The notes beneath the pieces were generated by a model. It saw nothing but the letters and a program-made list of their open reading frames with translations, did no database searches and was not told the DNA's origin. Made by a program: the position numbers and the translations under genes. Below are positions 1 to 8,209 of a stretch of DNA of 41,001 nt, in pieces; position 1 is the first letter of the stretch, and each line of letters starts with the position of its first letter. Source of the DNA: Nostoc sp. KVJ20. Its GTDB lineage: Bacteria > Cyanobacteriota > Cyanobacteriia > Cyanobacteriales > Nostocaceae. Location of the stretch: the NCBI RefSeq assembly GCF_001712795.1, contig NZ_KV757542.1, positions 1 through 41,001 of the forward strand, given 5' to 3'.

Positions 1-479
1 AGCTCCGTTCTTGGCGTTTCCCTTGGCGCACTTCTTGCAGAGACAACATTTACCAAACCTGCGATCGCCGTTTGGTGGAGTTAATCGCCAAGGAGAGAGC
101 CGAGTGGGACAAGGTTAATTGGCAGCAAAAAGTCCCCACTGTGATCAAATCAATCAGCAATTTGGAGGTGAGTAAAGCTGGTTTAGAAGAACTGCTGGTC
201 TATTGGTCAAAAGTTCTCTCTTCATCTACGCCACAAACTGAACAATCAAAAGCCAATGACCAACCCATAGGTTATTACTCAAACCGTTCTCTTGATTGGC
301 ATAAAGCGACCTTCAGTGAACTTCTAGACCGCATGGATGAAGTTGGCAAGGACAAAGCGATCGCTTCTTTCAGCACTCGCTATGACCGAGAAGACGTAGG
401 CGCAACGCTCAAATGGTTGGATTGGTTAAAGCTGACACATCCCTCCATGTATGCCTACTTACACCCACAAGCTGCATGA
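1..479 (+). CDS. Hypothetical protein, 5' end outside window
   Basis: The frame is open from the first complete codon (position 3) to the stop at 479, so the gene very probably starts before the window. A TTG at 72 could serve as a start but has no clear ribosome site. The part upstream of it (SWRFPWRTSCRDNIYQTCDR) reads like ordinary protein, which favours a longer gene. The product is charged and rich in Trp and Leu, with no membrane segment or motif that I recognise. It lies 53 bp before the DnaB-like helicase on the same strand and is probably co-transcribed with it. Function unknown; a plasmid or phage accessory role is only a guess from the neighbours. Confidence 0.6.
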   Translation, partial: LRSWRFPWRTSCRDNIYQTCDRRLVELIAKERAEWDKVNWQQKVPTVIKSISNLEVSKAGLEELLVYWSKVLSSSTPQTEQSKANDQPIGYYSNRSLDWHKATFSELLDRMDEVGKDKAIASFSTRYDREDVGATLKWLDWLKLTHPSMYAYLHPQAA

Positions 480-532
480 ACAAAACGGAATCTAGATTTT
501 CTAGAAATCAAAATTTTCAAATGAGGTAAACT

Positions 533-1897
533 ATGACACAAGACAAAACAAACTTCATATCGCAACAAGACCGCTTACCCCCACAAAGCATTGAAGCTGA
601 AGAAGTGATACTCGGTGGCATCATGCTCGATCCAAGTGCCATGAGCCGAATCAGTGATCGTCTGAGTGCAGATGCTTTTTACATCAATGCCCACAAAGAC
701 ATTTATCAAGCAGCCCTACGACTGTACAGCCAGGGATTACCAACGGATTTGCTTTGCATTACCAACTGGTTGTCTGATAATGGTTTATTGTTCCGTATCG
801 GTGGACGCAATAAACTTGCCAGTCTGGTTGACCGTACTGTGTCAGCTGTGAACATCGATGTTTTAGCTGACTTGGTAATGGAAAAATACCAAAGGCGGCA
901 GTTAATCCTTGCTGGCACTGAGATTGTTCAACTCGGCTATGCCACCGAAACTGATTTACCTGTAATTCTCGACGAAGCCGAACAAAAAGTCTACTGCATT
1001 AAGTCTGAGCATTCTGCCTCTGACTTGGTTCATATTTCTCATGCCCTAGCCGACACTTTTACCGAAATTGAAGCGCGTCATGCTGGTACAGGCTCACCAG
1101 CACTGAAGAGTGGATTTTATGACCTGGACAGTATACTCGGCGGTGGTTTTCGCAAAGGGCGGTTGTATGTACTGGCTGCTCGTCCTTCTGTTGGTAAATC
1201 CGCTTTGGCTGGTAATCTCGCTCTCAATGTTGCCAAAACTGGGAAGATGCCGATCTGCGTTTTCAGCTTGGAAATGTCTACTGATGAGTACGTACAGCGA
1301 TTTTTAAGCAGTGAATCTGGCATTGAAAATAATTTTCTAGAAACTGGGAATGTCTCTGACAGCCAGTGGCAACCCTTGAGTGTGGCGATCGCGCAGTTAA
1401 GCGAACAACAGATTTTTATCAACGACGAATCTTGCCCTTCTCTTAATGAAATTCGTAGCCAAGTCCGCCGAATTTCATCCCATTACGGTGGTGTTGGGCT
1501 TGTGATCATTGACTACTTACAACTGATGGCTCTTGATACTGATTCACGGGTGAACATGGCTCAACGAGTCGGTGAAATCAGCCGAGGATTAAAAAGATTA
1601 GCCAAAGATTTGGATGTGCCTGTACTGGCTTTGTCCCAACTCAACCGCGAAGTTGAACACCGTAACGATAAACGCCCTGTACTAAGTGATTTAAAAGACA
1701 GTGGTGCTGTTGAGCAAGACAGCGATGTTGTGATCATGCTTTACCGCGAAGAAATGTATAACCCCGATACTCCAGATCGTGGCATTGCTGAGTTAGTCGT
1801 TCGCAAGCAACGTAATGGCCCCACTGGTACAGTCAAGCTTTTATTTGACCATCAGTTTACCAGATTCAAGAATTTATCTCGTGGTCGTAGTTTTTAA
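533..1897 (+). CDS. dnaB: DnaB-like replicative DNA helicase
   Basis: A 454-residue helicase of the DnaB/RecA-fold family, which unwinds DNA ahead of the replication fork as a hexamer. The N-terminal DnaB domain begins at RLPPQSIEAEEVILGG (residues 14-29). The ATPase domain carries Walker A ARPSVGKS (about 216-223), Walker B LVIIDYLQLM (about 323-332), and the SDLKDSGAVEQDSDVV and KQRNGPTGT segments of family motifs H3 and H4. The start is supported by GAGGTAA just upstream of the ATG. The length matches ordinary DnaB, so there is no intein, unlike many cyanobacterial chromosomal copies. Neighbours (ASCH protein, C5 methylase) suggest a second, plasmid- or phage-type DnaB rather than the housekeeping gene. 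Confidence 0.92.
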   Translation: MTQDKTNFISQQDRLPPQSIEAEEVILGGIMLDPSAMSRISDRLSADAFYINAHKDIYQAALRLYSQGLPTDLLCITNWLSDNGLLFRIGGRNKLASLVDRTVSAVNIDVLADLVMEKYQRRQLILAGTEIVQLGYATETDLPVILDEAEQKVYCIKSEHSASDLVHISHALADTFTEIEARHAGTGSPALKSGFYDLDSILGGGFRKGRLYVLAARPSVGKSALAGNLALNVAKTGKMPICVFSLEMSTDEYVQRFLSSESGIENNFLETGNVSDSQWQPLSVAIAQLSEQQIFINDESCPSLNEIRSQVRRISSHYGGVGLVIIDYLQLMALDTDSRVNMAQRVGEISRGLKRLAKDLDVPVLALSQLNREVEHRNDKRPVLSDLKDSGAVEQDSDVVIMLYREEMYNPDTPDRGIAELVVRKQRNGPTGTVKLLFDHQFTRFKNLSRGRSF

Positions 1898-1919
1898 GGC
1901 TCTACTGGAGGATAAACTA

Positions 1920-1988
1920 ATGAACCAATTTACTGAAGTAGGTAAATATTGGCTGCGAGGACTGAGGAAAGGGGAAGGTGTGTTATGA
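1920..1988 (+). CDS. Possible 22-codon leader ORF before the ASCH gene
   Basis: ATG at 1920 follows a strong ribosome site (GGAGG, 1907-1911). The ORF encodes 22 residues starting MNQFTEVGKYW, and its stop codon overlaps the ASCH start as TTATGA. The spacing suggests translational coupling into the ASCH gene. It is too short for family assignment and could be a vestige of a longer gene. Confidence 0.4.
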   Translation: MNQFTEVGKYWLRGLRKGEGVL

Positions 1989-2380
1989 AAGCAATCACAG
2001 TTCGTCAGCCTTGGGCATGGGCAATTATTTATGCTCTCAAAAATATAGAAAACCGAGGCTGGCCTATTCATTATCGCGGCGACATTCTGATTCACGCCGC
2101 CAAAACCTGCACCAAAAAAGAGTACCAGCTAGCGAGAGAATTTTGCCAAGGGATGGGGGTAGAAATTCCAGAATTAATCTCTCTACGTCGCGGTCAAGTT
2201 ATTGGCATTGTCACAATAGTAGATTGCAAGTTTTCACAAGTTGCTTCTGGCTGGGGAATGCCTGAGCAATACCACTGGAAGCTGGAGAATCCACGCGAGA
2301 TTACACCGATTCCTTACATTGGGCGGTTGGGAATTTTTGAAGTACCTGATGAATTGGTTAGGAGTGCGATCGCCTCATGA
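1985..2380 (+). CDS. ASCH (PUA-like) domain protein
   Basis: A 131-residue protein whose first strand, MKAITVRQPWAWAII, and following ENRGWPIHYRGDILIHAAK are characteristic of ASCH domains, a PUA-like fold proposed to bind RNA or modified nucleic acid. The frame extends 36 bp further upstream to a TTG, but the ATG at 1985 follows GGGGAAGG and starts exactly at the conserved domain edge, so I use it. The 3' end overlaps the methyltransferase start by four bases (ATGA at 2377), indicating coupled translation. ASCH proteins often accompany phage and plasmid DNA-modification genes; a role with the adjacent methylase is inferred. Confidence 0.82.
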   Translation: MKAITVRQPWAWAIIYALKNIENRGWPIHYRGDILIHAAKTCTKKEYQLAREFCQGMGVEIPELISLRRGQVIGIVTIVDCKFSQVASGWGMPEQYHWKLENPREITPIPYIGRLGIFEVPDELVRSAIAS

Positions 2381-3135
2381 AATCAGTCCTCTCACTTTTC
2401 TCCGGCATCGGCGGACTCTGCCACCACGGAATATCAGCCGCAGGTCTATTCCACAAATTCCGAGTCCAGCAATTTGTCGAAATCTCCCCTTATTCTCAAT
2501 CAAAATTGCGCCATGAACAACCAGGAATTCCAATCCACGCAGATATTACCAACTACCACTGCCACCGAGGACAATTCGACATTTTGTGCGGGGGATTCCC
2601 CTGTAGCGGCACCAGTAACGCTGGAGATAAAAAAGGACTTAACGACCCCAGGTCTGGACTGTGGCGCGAAATGTTCCGCATCATCCACCAGTGTAAACCA
2701 GCAATCGCTCTCATCGAAAACCCAACAGGGCTACTCTCTAGAGGAATGGCAACAGTCCTCGAAGACCTTTCCCAAATCCGGTACGTATGTGAGTGGGAAA
2801 CTATATCCGCGTACTGCCTCGGCTTGCCACATGAAAGAGAAAGAGTCTTTATCATTGCCTACGCCGATGGCTTATTCCACCGTCAACAGCCAACCTCCTG
2901 GGCAGACCAAATTGGAAATCAGATTACGCAAGTACGGTTCTCTTATGAAGACCGAAGCTTTGAACCCGGTATTCGTGAGGTGGCTTCTGGGATTCCCGTT
3001 GGAGTAGCCAAGGGAATCAAGGGGAATTACGATGCCCGTCGTGCTTATGGCTTGAGTTGCTCTCCCCGGCAAGCTGCGATCGCTTGGAAACGAATTGATT
3101 ACTTGTGGGGTCTAAAGTCCAGTCAGGAGGCATAA
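2377..3135 (+). CDS. DNA (cytosine-5) methyltransferase
   Basis: A 252-residue C5-MTase that would transfer methyl from SAM to cytosine in DNA. Visible motifs: I (SLFSGIGG, about 6-13), IV with the catalytic Cys in GGFPCSGTS (PC at 75-76), VI as IENPTG (114-116, ENP in place of the common ENV), and VIII as HERERVFIIAYADG (about 152-165). The C-terminal YGLSCSPRQAAIAWKRI may hold the motif IX-X region. It is short for the family, so the target-recognition region is small. No restriction endonuclease is adjacent, so it is probably an orphan methylase. It is translationally coupled to the ASCH gene and followed two bases later by the next start. Longer ORFs in other frames here are shadows. Confidence 0.88.
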   Translation: MKSVLSLFSGIGGLCHHGISAAGLFHKFRVQQFVEISPYSQSKLRHEQPGIPIHADITNYHCHRGQFDILCGGFPCSGTSNAGDKKGLNDPRSGLWREMFRIIHQCKPAIALIENPTGLLSRGMATVLEDLSQIRYVCEWETISAYCLGLPHERERVFIIAYADGLFHRQQPTSWADQIGNQITQVRFSYEDRSFEPGIREVASGIPVGVAKGIKGNYDARRAYGLSCSPRQAAIAWKRIDYLWGLKSSQEA

Positions 3136-3137
3136 CC

Positions 3138-3632
3138 ATGATTAACCTTGTTCAGAATCTAGAAACTTGTTGGTATCTTTCACCACCTTGGGGTAAAGAG
3201 ATTCCCCCCTTAGAAGTTTCCCTGTTGGAGAAAGTCTACGTCACTACCACCAAATCCTTCGGTTACTGTTGCGGTGTAGAGTGGACAGCTAAAGGTTGGA
3301 GTTATGAGATTGTCTCCGGCAACGATAATCTAACTGTTTTAGGACGTGAAATCATTGGTACAGGTAACTTACAATTAGTTACCAAAGAAAAGCCTGTGTT
3401 TGAACTGGGTGAATTAGTCGAGTTCCGATTTCATGGCGACGGGCCACCAGCAAGAATTGTCCAAGGCATCCAACTGATTTGCGATTCCTGGTTCTATTGC
3501 ATCGAATGGATATCCCCAGGAATATCTGAAAACGGTGACGAGCTTTTTACTTTCAGAGATGCGATCTCCCTTGGCGGGACTTCGCCCATCGCACGGGTGA
3601 CTGACTATGACTTGGAGCGGGTGCGATTATGA
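3138..3632 (+). CDS. Small conserved cyanobacterial protein, DUF1392-like
   Basis: A 164-residue soluble protein with no signal peptide or membrane segment. The ATG at 3138 is preceded by CAGGAGG at good spacing and lies two bases after the methylase stop, so it is preferred to the 11-codon longer version. From memory the opening MINLVQNLETCWYLSPPWG resembles DUF1392, a family of Anabaena/Nostoc plasmid proteins of unknown function; I cannot confirm this here. Near the C terminus a GC-rich repeat is carried in frame (about residues 142-152), giving AISLGGTSPIA. The stop overlaps the following ATG as ATGA. Confidence 0.65.
   Translation: MINLVQNLETCWYLSPPWGKEIPPLEVSLLEKVYVTTTKSFGYCCGVEWTAKGWSYEIVSGNDNLTVLGREIIGTGNLQLVTKEKPVFELGELVEFRFHGDGPPARIVQGIQLICDSWFYCIEWISPGISENGDELFTFRDAISLGGTSPIARVTDYDLERVRL
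3561..3594 (+). repeat. Short GC-rich palindromic repeat inside a CDS
   Basis: The segment begins GCGATC and ends ATCGCAC, with GGCGGGA facing CGCCC in its middle. It resembles the dispersed GCGATnnCTACGnnGGGC family of heterocystous cyanobacteria. It lies in frame in the DUF1392-like gene and adds about eleven residues. Confidence 0.5.
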
Positions 3633-3733
3633 CAGTGTACACGTCATTCTACCGTGGCGAAATCCGAGGCGAAGGCATCTCAATCTCGCTGTACCCTCCC
3701 AAAAATTGGAAAGGCAAACACATGGATAGCTAA
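3629..3733 (+). pseudogene. Truncated ORF, N-terminal fragment
   Basis: ATG at 3629 overlaps the preceding stop (ATGA). The 34 codons begin MTVYTSFYRGEIRGEGISIS and continue to YPPKNWKGKH before ending abruptly as MDS-stop. The start reads like the N terminus of a longer cyanobacterial protein (possibly DUF488-like, low certainty). The sequence after about 3720 becomes AT-rich and unrelated, so the gene appears to have lost its 3' part by insertion or deletion. This marks the right edge of the plasmid-like operon. Confidence 0.45.
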
Positions 3734-3998
3734 AAGTTGGGATAATTTTTGTGCTTCCATCTTTAATTCCTTTATCAAACCAGAAACTGCTTTATAAATT
3801 TTATACTTGACTTTTACTCTCAATTTATTATTTGGTTTAATTAACACTAAGTATAAAAGACTAATTGTAGATATTTTTGTTAACAATCGTCAAATGACTC
3901 GCTAGTAATCTTTTTGAGATATCTCATCAAGATGAATTCTCGTGGCTATTAGTATATTATTAGTAAATAAAGTCACTTCCTACTTAGATTTGATTTTT

Positions 3999-4028
3999 GC
4001 GATGGCTACGCCCGCCGCAGGCATCGCA
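3999..4028 (+). repeat. Dispersed GC-rich palindromic repeat
   Basis: GCGATGGCTACGCCCGCCGC followed by AGGCATCGCA is a typical Nostoc-type short palindromic repeat. It sits exactly where the minus-strand membrane-protein fragment loses its coding character. Confidence 0.6.
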
Positions 4029-4239
4029 CCTTGTTTACCGAATCTGACAAAACCGCATTGCTCCCTGGAATGGAGGCTATAGCAAAGAATACGATCCAAA
4101 ATAAGGGAGGTCGAGAGAAAATTCCCGATGTGTATAAATAAGAACTAATTTCTGTGAAAAAAGTCAAAATAGCCCCTATTGCAAGGGCGCATTGATAATA
4201 AAACAGTAGATCGATTTTTTTATTTAGAGATAGATTCAT
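4006..4239 (-). pseudogene. N-terminal fragment of a polysaccharide polymerase-like membrane protein
   Basis: The 77-residue frame starts MNLSLNKKIDLLFYYQCALA and has two hydrophobic segments (about residues 11-35 and 43-58), then runs into the repeat at 3999-4028 and stops. The start overlaps the end of the glycosyltransferase at 4220 by 20 bp, as expected for the next gene of the polysaccharide operon. An O-antigen ligase/polymerase (Wzy-like) origin fits its position and the short N-terminal pair of membrane helices, but 77 residues are too few to prove it. Such proteins are normally about 400 residues, so this is a remnant. Confidence 0.45.
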
Positions 4240-5368
4240 GGGATAGACAAAGTAAAGCGGCTTTGGTTTTAAGGACTAATTTCGCTACTGAGAACTGGTC
4301 AATAATTCGCTGTCGGATTTGATTGCGATCGCAATCATTATTACCCAGAGTTTCTATCAACCTATTCATGGCAGTTTTCAATGCTTCTGGATTTTTAGGA
4401 GGTACTACTAAATCGGTATTACCAACAATCAAAGCGGAATCGCCTACGTCTGTCACTACACAAGGAACACTGCAGGACATAGCTTCGCCAATCACATTGA
4501 GAAATCCTTCTGTATAGGATGAAGAAACAACAATATTTAGGGCATTGTATATTGCAGACATATCTGCACATGCTTTTACCCAGATAACTTGATCAGAGAT
4601 ACCTAGTTCATCAGCCAGTTCATACAACTCTCGTGCATAGTTTTCCGAACCACTACCCACACAGACAAAACGCACATTCTGTCTCTTTTCAGACAATAGT
4701 GCTGCTGCTCTAAGAAATGTGGGATGGTCTTTCCTTATATCTAGTCGCCCCACTAAACCGATTAAAATGGTGTCTTCAGAAATTCCCCACAAGCTTCGTA
4801 CTTTTATCCTAGCTGCTTGATCAGGTTTAAATAGTTCGATATCAATACCATTAGGAATTACTGTCATTTTGTTAGCAGGAAATCCATGAGTAAGGTAATA
4901 TGCTTGACCAGCATAGGAATTGACAATAATCAGATCAGGAAAGCGAGATAAAAGACACTCTAATCGGAAAACTAAACGCCCTAGCCAATCGTAAAAATCA
5001 AGATCTACGTTAGATGAGCGTATTCCCCAAATCATGCGGGTTGAAGGAAAAAAGAGCTTTAAGAAGATAGTGAGTAAATTCGGTATCCCAATATATCCAT
5101 GCAACACATCGGGATGTATACGTTGAAGATGTTGAATAAGACGCCAAAAGAAACCAAATAAATCCCAACGTCCTTGTTTCTCTAAACATATAACTGGGAT
5201 ACCGCTATCTTTCAAGTCTTGATCTAAAGATAATGAGCCACTAGGGTAAAAACATAAAACGGTGACATCAAAGCATTGTTTATCAAGAGCTTTTACTAGT
5301 GTCACTAATTGTCTTTCTGAACCTCCATAGTTCAGGCTACGAATAAGGAATACAATCTTCTTTTTCAT
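4220..5368 (-). CDS. GT4 family glycosyltransferase
   Basis: A 382-residue retaining glycosyltransferase of the GT-B fold (CAZy GT4). The N-terminal Rossmann half opens with KIVFLIRSLNYGGSERQLV, the usual glycine-rich start. The C-terminal half has VIPNGIDIELFKP, then LVGRLDIRKDHPTFLRA, and the nucleotide-sugar-binding E-x7-E motif in EGFLNVIGE. It would add a sugar from an activated donor to a lipid-linked or surface glycan at the inner face of the membrane. It belongs with the second GT4 and the methyltransferase downstream on the same strand. Donor and acceptor cannot be read from the sequence. Confidence 0.88.
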   Translation of the reverse strand: MKKKIVFLIRSLNYGGSERQLVTLVKALDKQCFDVTVLCFYPSGSLSLDQDLKDSGIPVICLEKQGRWDLFGFFWRLIQHLQRIHPDVLHGYIGIPNLLTIFLKLFFPSTRMIWGIRSSNVDLDFYDWLGRLVFRLECLLSRFPDLIIVNSYAGQAYYLTHGFPANKMTVIPNGIDIELFKPDQAARIKVRSLWGISEDTILIGLVGRLDIRKDHPTFLRAAALLSEKRQNVRFVCVGSGSENYARELYELADELGISDQVIWVKACADMSAIYNALNIVVSSSYTEGFLNVIGEAMSCSVPCVVTDVGDSALIVGNTDLVVPPKNPEALKTAMNRLIETLGNNDCDRNQIRQRIIDQFSVAKLVLKTKAALLCLSHESISK

Positions 5369-5450
5369 GTTTTTGAGAATAAAAATCGGTTACTAATTTT
5401 CAGGATTTATTCTAAATAAATTCCTGACTTTTCACGCTATCTGAAAAATA

Positions 5451-5679
5451 TCTCTCCTATACCCCTCTTCTGTCACTCTCCGGGAGGGCGATCGCTAGAA
5501 GCTTCATGAGGCAATCAATACAAGCTATACTATTAGAAAAAAATCGGTCTTGTATTTGTTATTAGAAAAGAATCGCGCGTAGGCGTAGCCCGTCGTAGAC
5601 ATCGCTTGCTATACAAAAGCTCTAGATTTTAGAAAAGGCAAATGTTTTCGGAGAGTGACAGAAGAGGGGTAAGGAGAGA
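5451..5679. mobile_element. MITE-like element with 31-bp terminal inverted repeats
   Basis: Bases 5451-5482 and the reverse complement of 5649-5679 match over about 31 positions with one 1-base indel (core CCCCTCTTCTGTCACTCTCC). The 229-bp interval has no ORF. It lies between two glycosyltransferase genes. I see no clear target-site duplication, so it could also be a long inverted repeat of other origin. Confidence 0.55.
5532..5606 (+). repeat. Direct repeat pair and GC-rich palindromic repeat within the MITE-like element
   Basis: ATTAGAAAAAAATCG (5532-5546) recurs with one mismatch at 5561-5575. It is followed directly by GCGCGTAGGCGTAGCCCGTC and GTAGACATCGCT, a dispersed Nostoc-type repeat. 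Confidence 0.5.
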
Positions 5680-5697
5680 GACTTTGAATTTTCCCCT

Positions 5698-6846
5698 TTA
5701 CCGCGTCGGGAAAGAGGGGGTTAGATTTTTTGTGGGCTTTTCCATATAACGTGAAGTAATAACTTCAGCCAAAACTTCTTCCCACATCCCCATTATTTTC
5801 TCTACACTGAACCGCCCAGTTACTTCTAAAGCACGAACAGCTAAAGACTTCCGTTTTTCTTCATCAGACATTAATCTTTCCATTGCTGCGGCTAATGCTG
5901 ATACATCTTCATTTGGAACCAAAATGCCATCTATGCCATCACGAATAATCTCTTGTGGCCCACTGGGACAATCTGTAGAAATGACTGGTAATCCAGATGC
6001 CATCGCTTCGCAAAGGGCGTTAGGAAAGCCCTCAAAGCGAGAAGACATAATAAAAATCTCCGCTTGCTGCAAAAAATCATAATTATTTTTCACCATTCCA
6101 GGAAAATAAATGCGATCGCTCAATCCAAGTTGGTTACGCAAAGCTTCCAACTCTGGGCGTAGTGTTCCGTCTCCTAAAATTGTCAATGTCCATTCTGGGT
6201 AACGATCCTTCAGTTGTGCAAAGGCTTGCAGTAACAGATCAAAACCTTTCTCTCGGACAAAGCGTCCCATAGCAATGAGCGATCGCTCTCTTAAAACCTT
6301 GTCTGATAATTGTTTTTCTATCGGTGGTAATACAACCATATTAGGGATAATACAGCTATTAGTTTGCAGTTTTGATGGAAAATAATCTCTTGCTCTTTTA
6401 GTTTGAAAAACAATCCGATCTGCAAATGGATAAGTGTGTTGTCGTAGTTGTTGCCAATTCCCACCTAAAGAACTTTTTACTGGATTACTACGTTCAGACA
6501 CAACCACTGGTATATTCAACCATCGCGTTGCTAATAAAGCGATCGCATTCATTTTAGAAGTGAAGCTAATCACAGCATCTGGCCTGCTGTTAATAATTGC
6601 ATTTCGTAATGTTCCGATGCGCTTCAAGTTATTCCAGATCCCGATAATCGCATTTGGTGATTTGCTAGCGATGCCCAAAGGAATGTAAACAACACGGCTA
6701 TCTAAATCAAATTGAGGTATTTTATTGTCATCTAATGTCAATATAGTAATTTGCCATCCCTTGGCTGCCCAGTAATTTGCCATGATTGACATGACACGTT
6801 CTGCACCAGCATAAGTAAGGGAATGAATAATTAATGTTATCTTCAT
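5698..6846 (-). CDS. GT4 family glycosyltransferase
   Basis: A 382-residue GT-B glycosyltransferase. The N terminus, MKITLIIHSLTYAGAERVM, is the typical acceptor-side Rossmann start. SERSNPVK, IPNMVVLPP and AMGRFVREKGFDLLLQAF lead into the C-terminal donor domain, where EGFPNALCEAMASGLPVI carries the E-x7-E signature. It resembles GalNAc-/Glc-type GT4 enzymes of capsule and exopolysaccharide clusters. It is separated from the other GT4 gene by the MITE-like element, which probably split a former operon. No promoter is obvious upstream; the next gene on this strand starts 200 bp away. Confidence 0.88.
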   Translation of the reverse strand: MKITLIIHSLTYAGAERVMSIMANYWAAKGWQITILTLDDNKIPQFDLDSRVVYIPLGIASKSPNAIIGIWNNLKRIGTLRNAIINSRPDAVISFTSKMNAIALLATRWLNIPVVVSERSNPVKSSLGGNWQQLRQHTYPFADRIVFQTKRARDYFPSKLQTNSCIIPNMVVLPPIEKQLSDKVLRERSLIAMGRFVREKGFDLLLQAFAQLKDRYPEWTLTILGDGTLRPELEALRNQLGLSDRIYFPGMVKNNYDFLQQAEIFIMSSRFEGFPNALCEAMASGLPVISTDCPSGPQEIIRDGIDGILVPNEDVSALAAAMERLMSDEEKRKSLAVRALEVTGRFSVEKIMGMWEEVLAEVITSRYMEKPTKNLTPSFPTR

Positions 6847-7046
6847 TCAAGTAAAACTAGACTTCCACATTGGTTAAATATGTTGATATTTGCATAGAAC
6901 GAAAAATGACCGTGTGCACAGATGGACACAGAAGATTTAAGATAACAAAACGAAAATAATCTAAATCACTATTTAAAATTGCCTTATGGTAGCTTTGTTA
7001 AACCTCTACTAGCTGCTTATACTGATCCACCATTTTTTTATGCTTA

Positions 7047-7886
7047 TCATTGCTTTGAAAACAAAAATTGATTACATCCAAGACCGCCAGCACAAGTTTT
7101 CAATCTTTCCAATGTGTATCCTCTTGCTCGATAAAATTCAAAAATTTCTTCCGGCTTTGCAACTTCAAAAGGATAGCCACCAATCCAGTCAATTAAGTCA
7201 TGCCAACGGCTCATGCCTCGGTTTTCGTGATATTGCAGCCAATATTGAATGTAGCTATTTATCCGTAAGGTTAATAATGCAACTCCCATCAATTTTATTT
7301 CACGCGGAAACAGTACTAAAATTGCAAAGGGTAGCCTGAAAAATTTTGGTAGAGTATTGTAAGTTTTTTTAATTTGTTTCCACCGCTTACTCCAACCACC
7401 CTGATCATTATAAATTGCTATAAACAATTGTCCCCCATTCGCAACGGTCAAACTAACATTTTCTAGAGATCGCCACATGTCTCCAGTATGGTGAAGGACA
7501 CCCCATGAATAGACAATATCGAACTGCCCTAAAGATTTTAAATAATCCAAATCTAGAACTGAACCTTCATCAATAATCCAATCAGAATCATCCATTGAGA
7601 AATATCGACGTTTGAGTTCTTGTGTACAAGCTACAGAATCATGATCATAATCAAATGAATAAACTTTAGCTCCAAGGCGATGTGCAGCCAAGGAAAATAA
7701 ACCACTGCCAGAACCGATATCAAGAAAGCTTTTATCCTGCAAAGTATCTAGCTTTAGCATTTGCTTGAGAGACTTCTCAGCTTCTGCAATGTGTTTATCA
7801 TTGAGAACCAATAAAAAGTGTCTCCAGTTCTCACCAAATTGGAATCGTTTACCCTGTTTTACTTCTATTTTATAACTTTTTTTCAT
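7047..7886 (-). CDS. Class I SAM-dependent methyltransferase
   Basis: A 279-residue methyltransferase. Motif I is SFLDIGSGSGLFSLAA, followed by the acidic YSFDYDHDS (post-I), EGSVLDLDYL (motif II region) and FDIVYSWGVLHHTGDMWRSL (motifs III/IV). The longer reading from 7940 is rejected because the extra 18 residues look non-homologous and the ATG at 7886 begins a natural MKKSYKIEV. The C-terminal third (WLQYHENRGMSRWHDLIDWI and GGYPFEV) is typical of methyltransferases in cyanobacterial polysaccharide clusters. A sugar or lipid-linked glycan substrate is inferred from the two glycosyltransferases downstream. Confidence 0.82.
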   Translation of the reverse strand: MKKSYKIEVKQGKRFQFGENWRHFLLVLNDKHIAEAEKSLKQMLKLDTLQDKSFLDIGSGSGLFSLAAHRLGAKVYSFDYDHDSVACTQELKRRYFSMDDSDWIIDEGSVLDLDYLKSLGQFDIVYSWGVLHHTGDMWRSLENVSLTVANGGQLFIAIYNDQGGWSKRWKQIKKTYNTLPKFFRLPFAILVLFPREIKLMGVALLTLRINSYIQYWLQYHENRGMSRWHDLIDWIGGYPFEVAKPEEIFEFYRARGYTLERLKTCAGGLGCNQFLFSKQ

Positions 7887-8032
7887 GGCTTTTTCTCTAG
7901 CACAGAACTTACGCATTGACAAAAAAGACAATAAATGCAATATGGGAAATCGGAAAAGAATAGGCGATCGCTAGTCAGCAGGGGACTGGAAAGACGGATA
8001 ATTTACACTGTCTCTATTGAGGATATGGGCAA

Positions 8033-8209
8033 TCAGAGCGACAACCAAGCCATGATAACTTTATGGATTTTGAGAGATTTTAAAACATCGGGAATTTGAT
8101 AGCGATCGCCCACTACAGGAATCCCGCGGATGTATGCACGAAACTTGCGCGGATCGTCGTCAATAAAAGCAACAGAAGGAGCATAAAACAATGTGCATTC
8201 AAGTTCCAG
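8033..8209 (-). pseudogene. CapD-like polysaccharide biosynthesis fragment
   Basis: Reading the minus strand between two stops gives APSVAFIDDDPRKFRAYIRG then IPVVGDRYQIPDVLKSLKIH. This matches the start of the cytoplasmic N-terminal domain of CapD/WbpM-type nucleotide-sugar dehydratases (pattern VGFIDDDPxKxGxxIxGxPVxG). The frame is open for fewer than 60 codons and has no start, membrane helices or catalytic dehydratase domain. It is therefore a short relic of a gene that once belonged to this polysaccharide cluster. The family call rests on pattern memory only. Confidence 0.55.

Noticed and set aside
2474..3007. 177-codon ORF overlapping the methyltransferase
   Set aside because: The overlapping frame has clear C5-MTase motifs; this one has no family likeness and is a shadow.
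3680..3886. 68-codon minus-strand ORF after the plasmid-like operon
   Set aside because: It overlaps the truncated ORF, has no ribosome site and no recognisable family.
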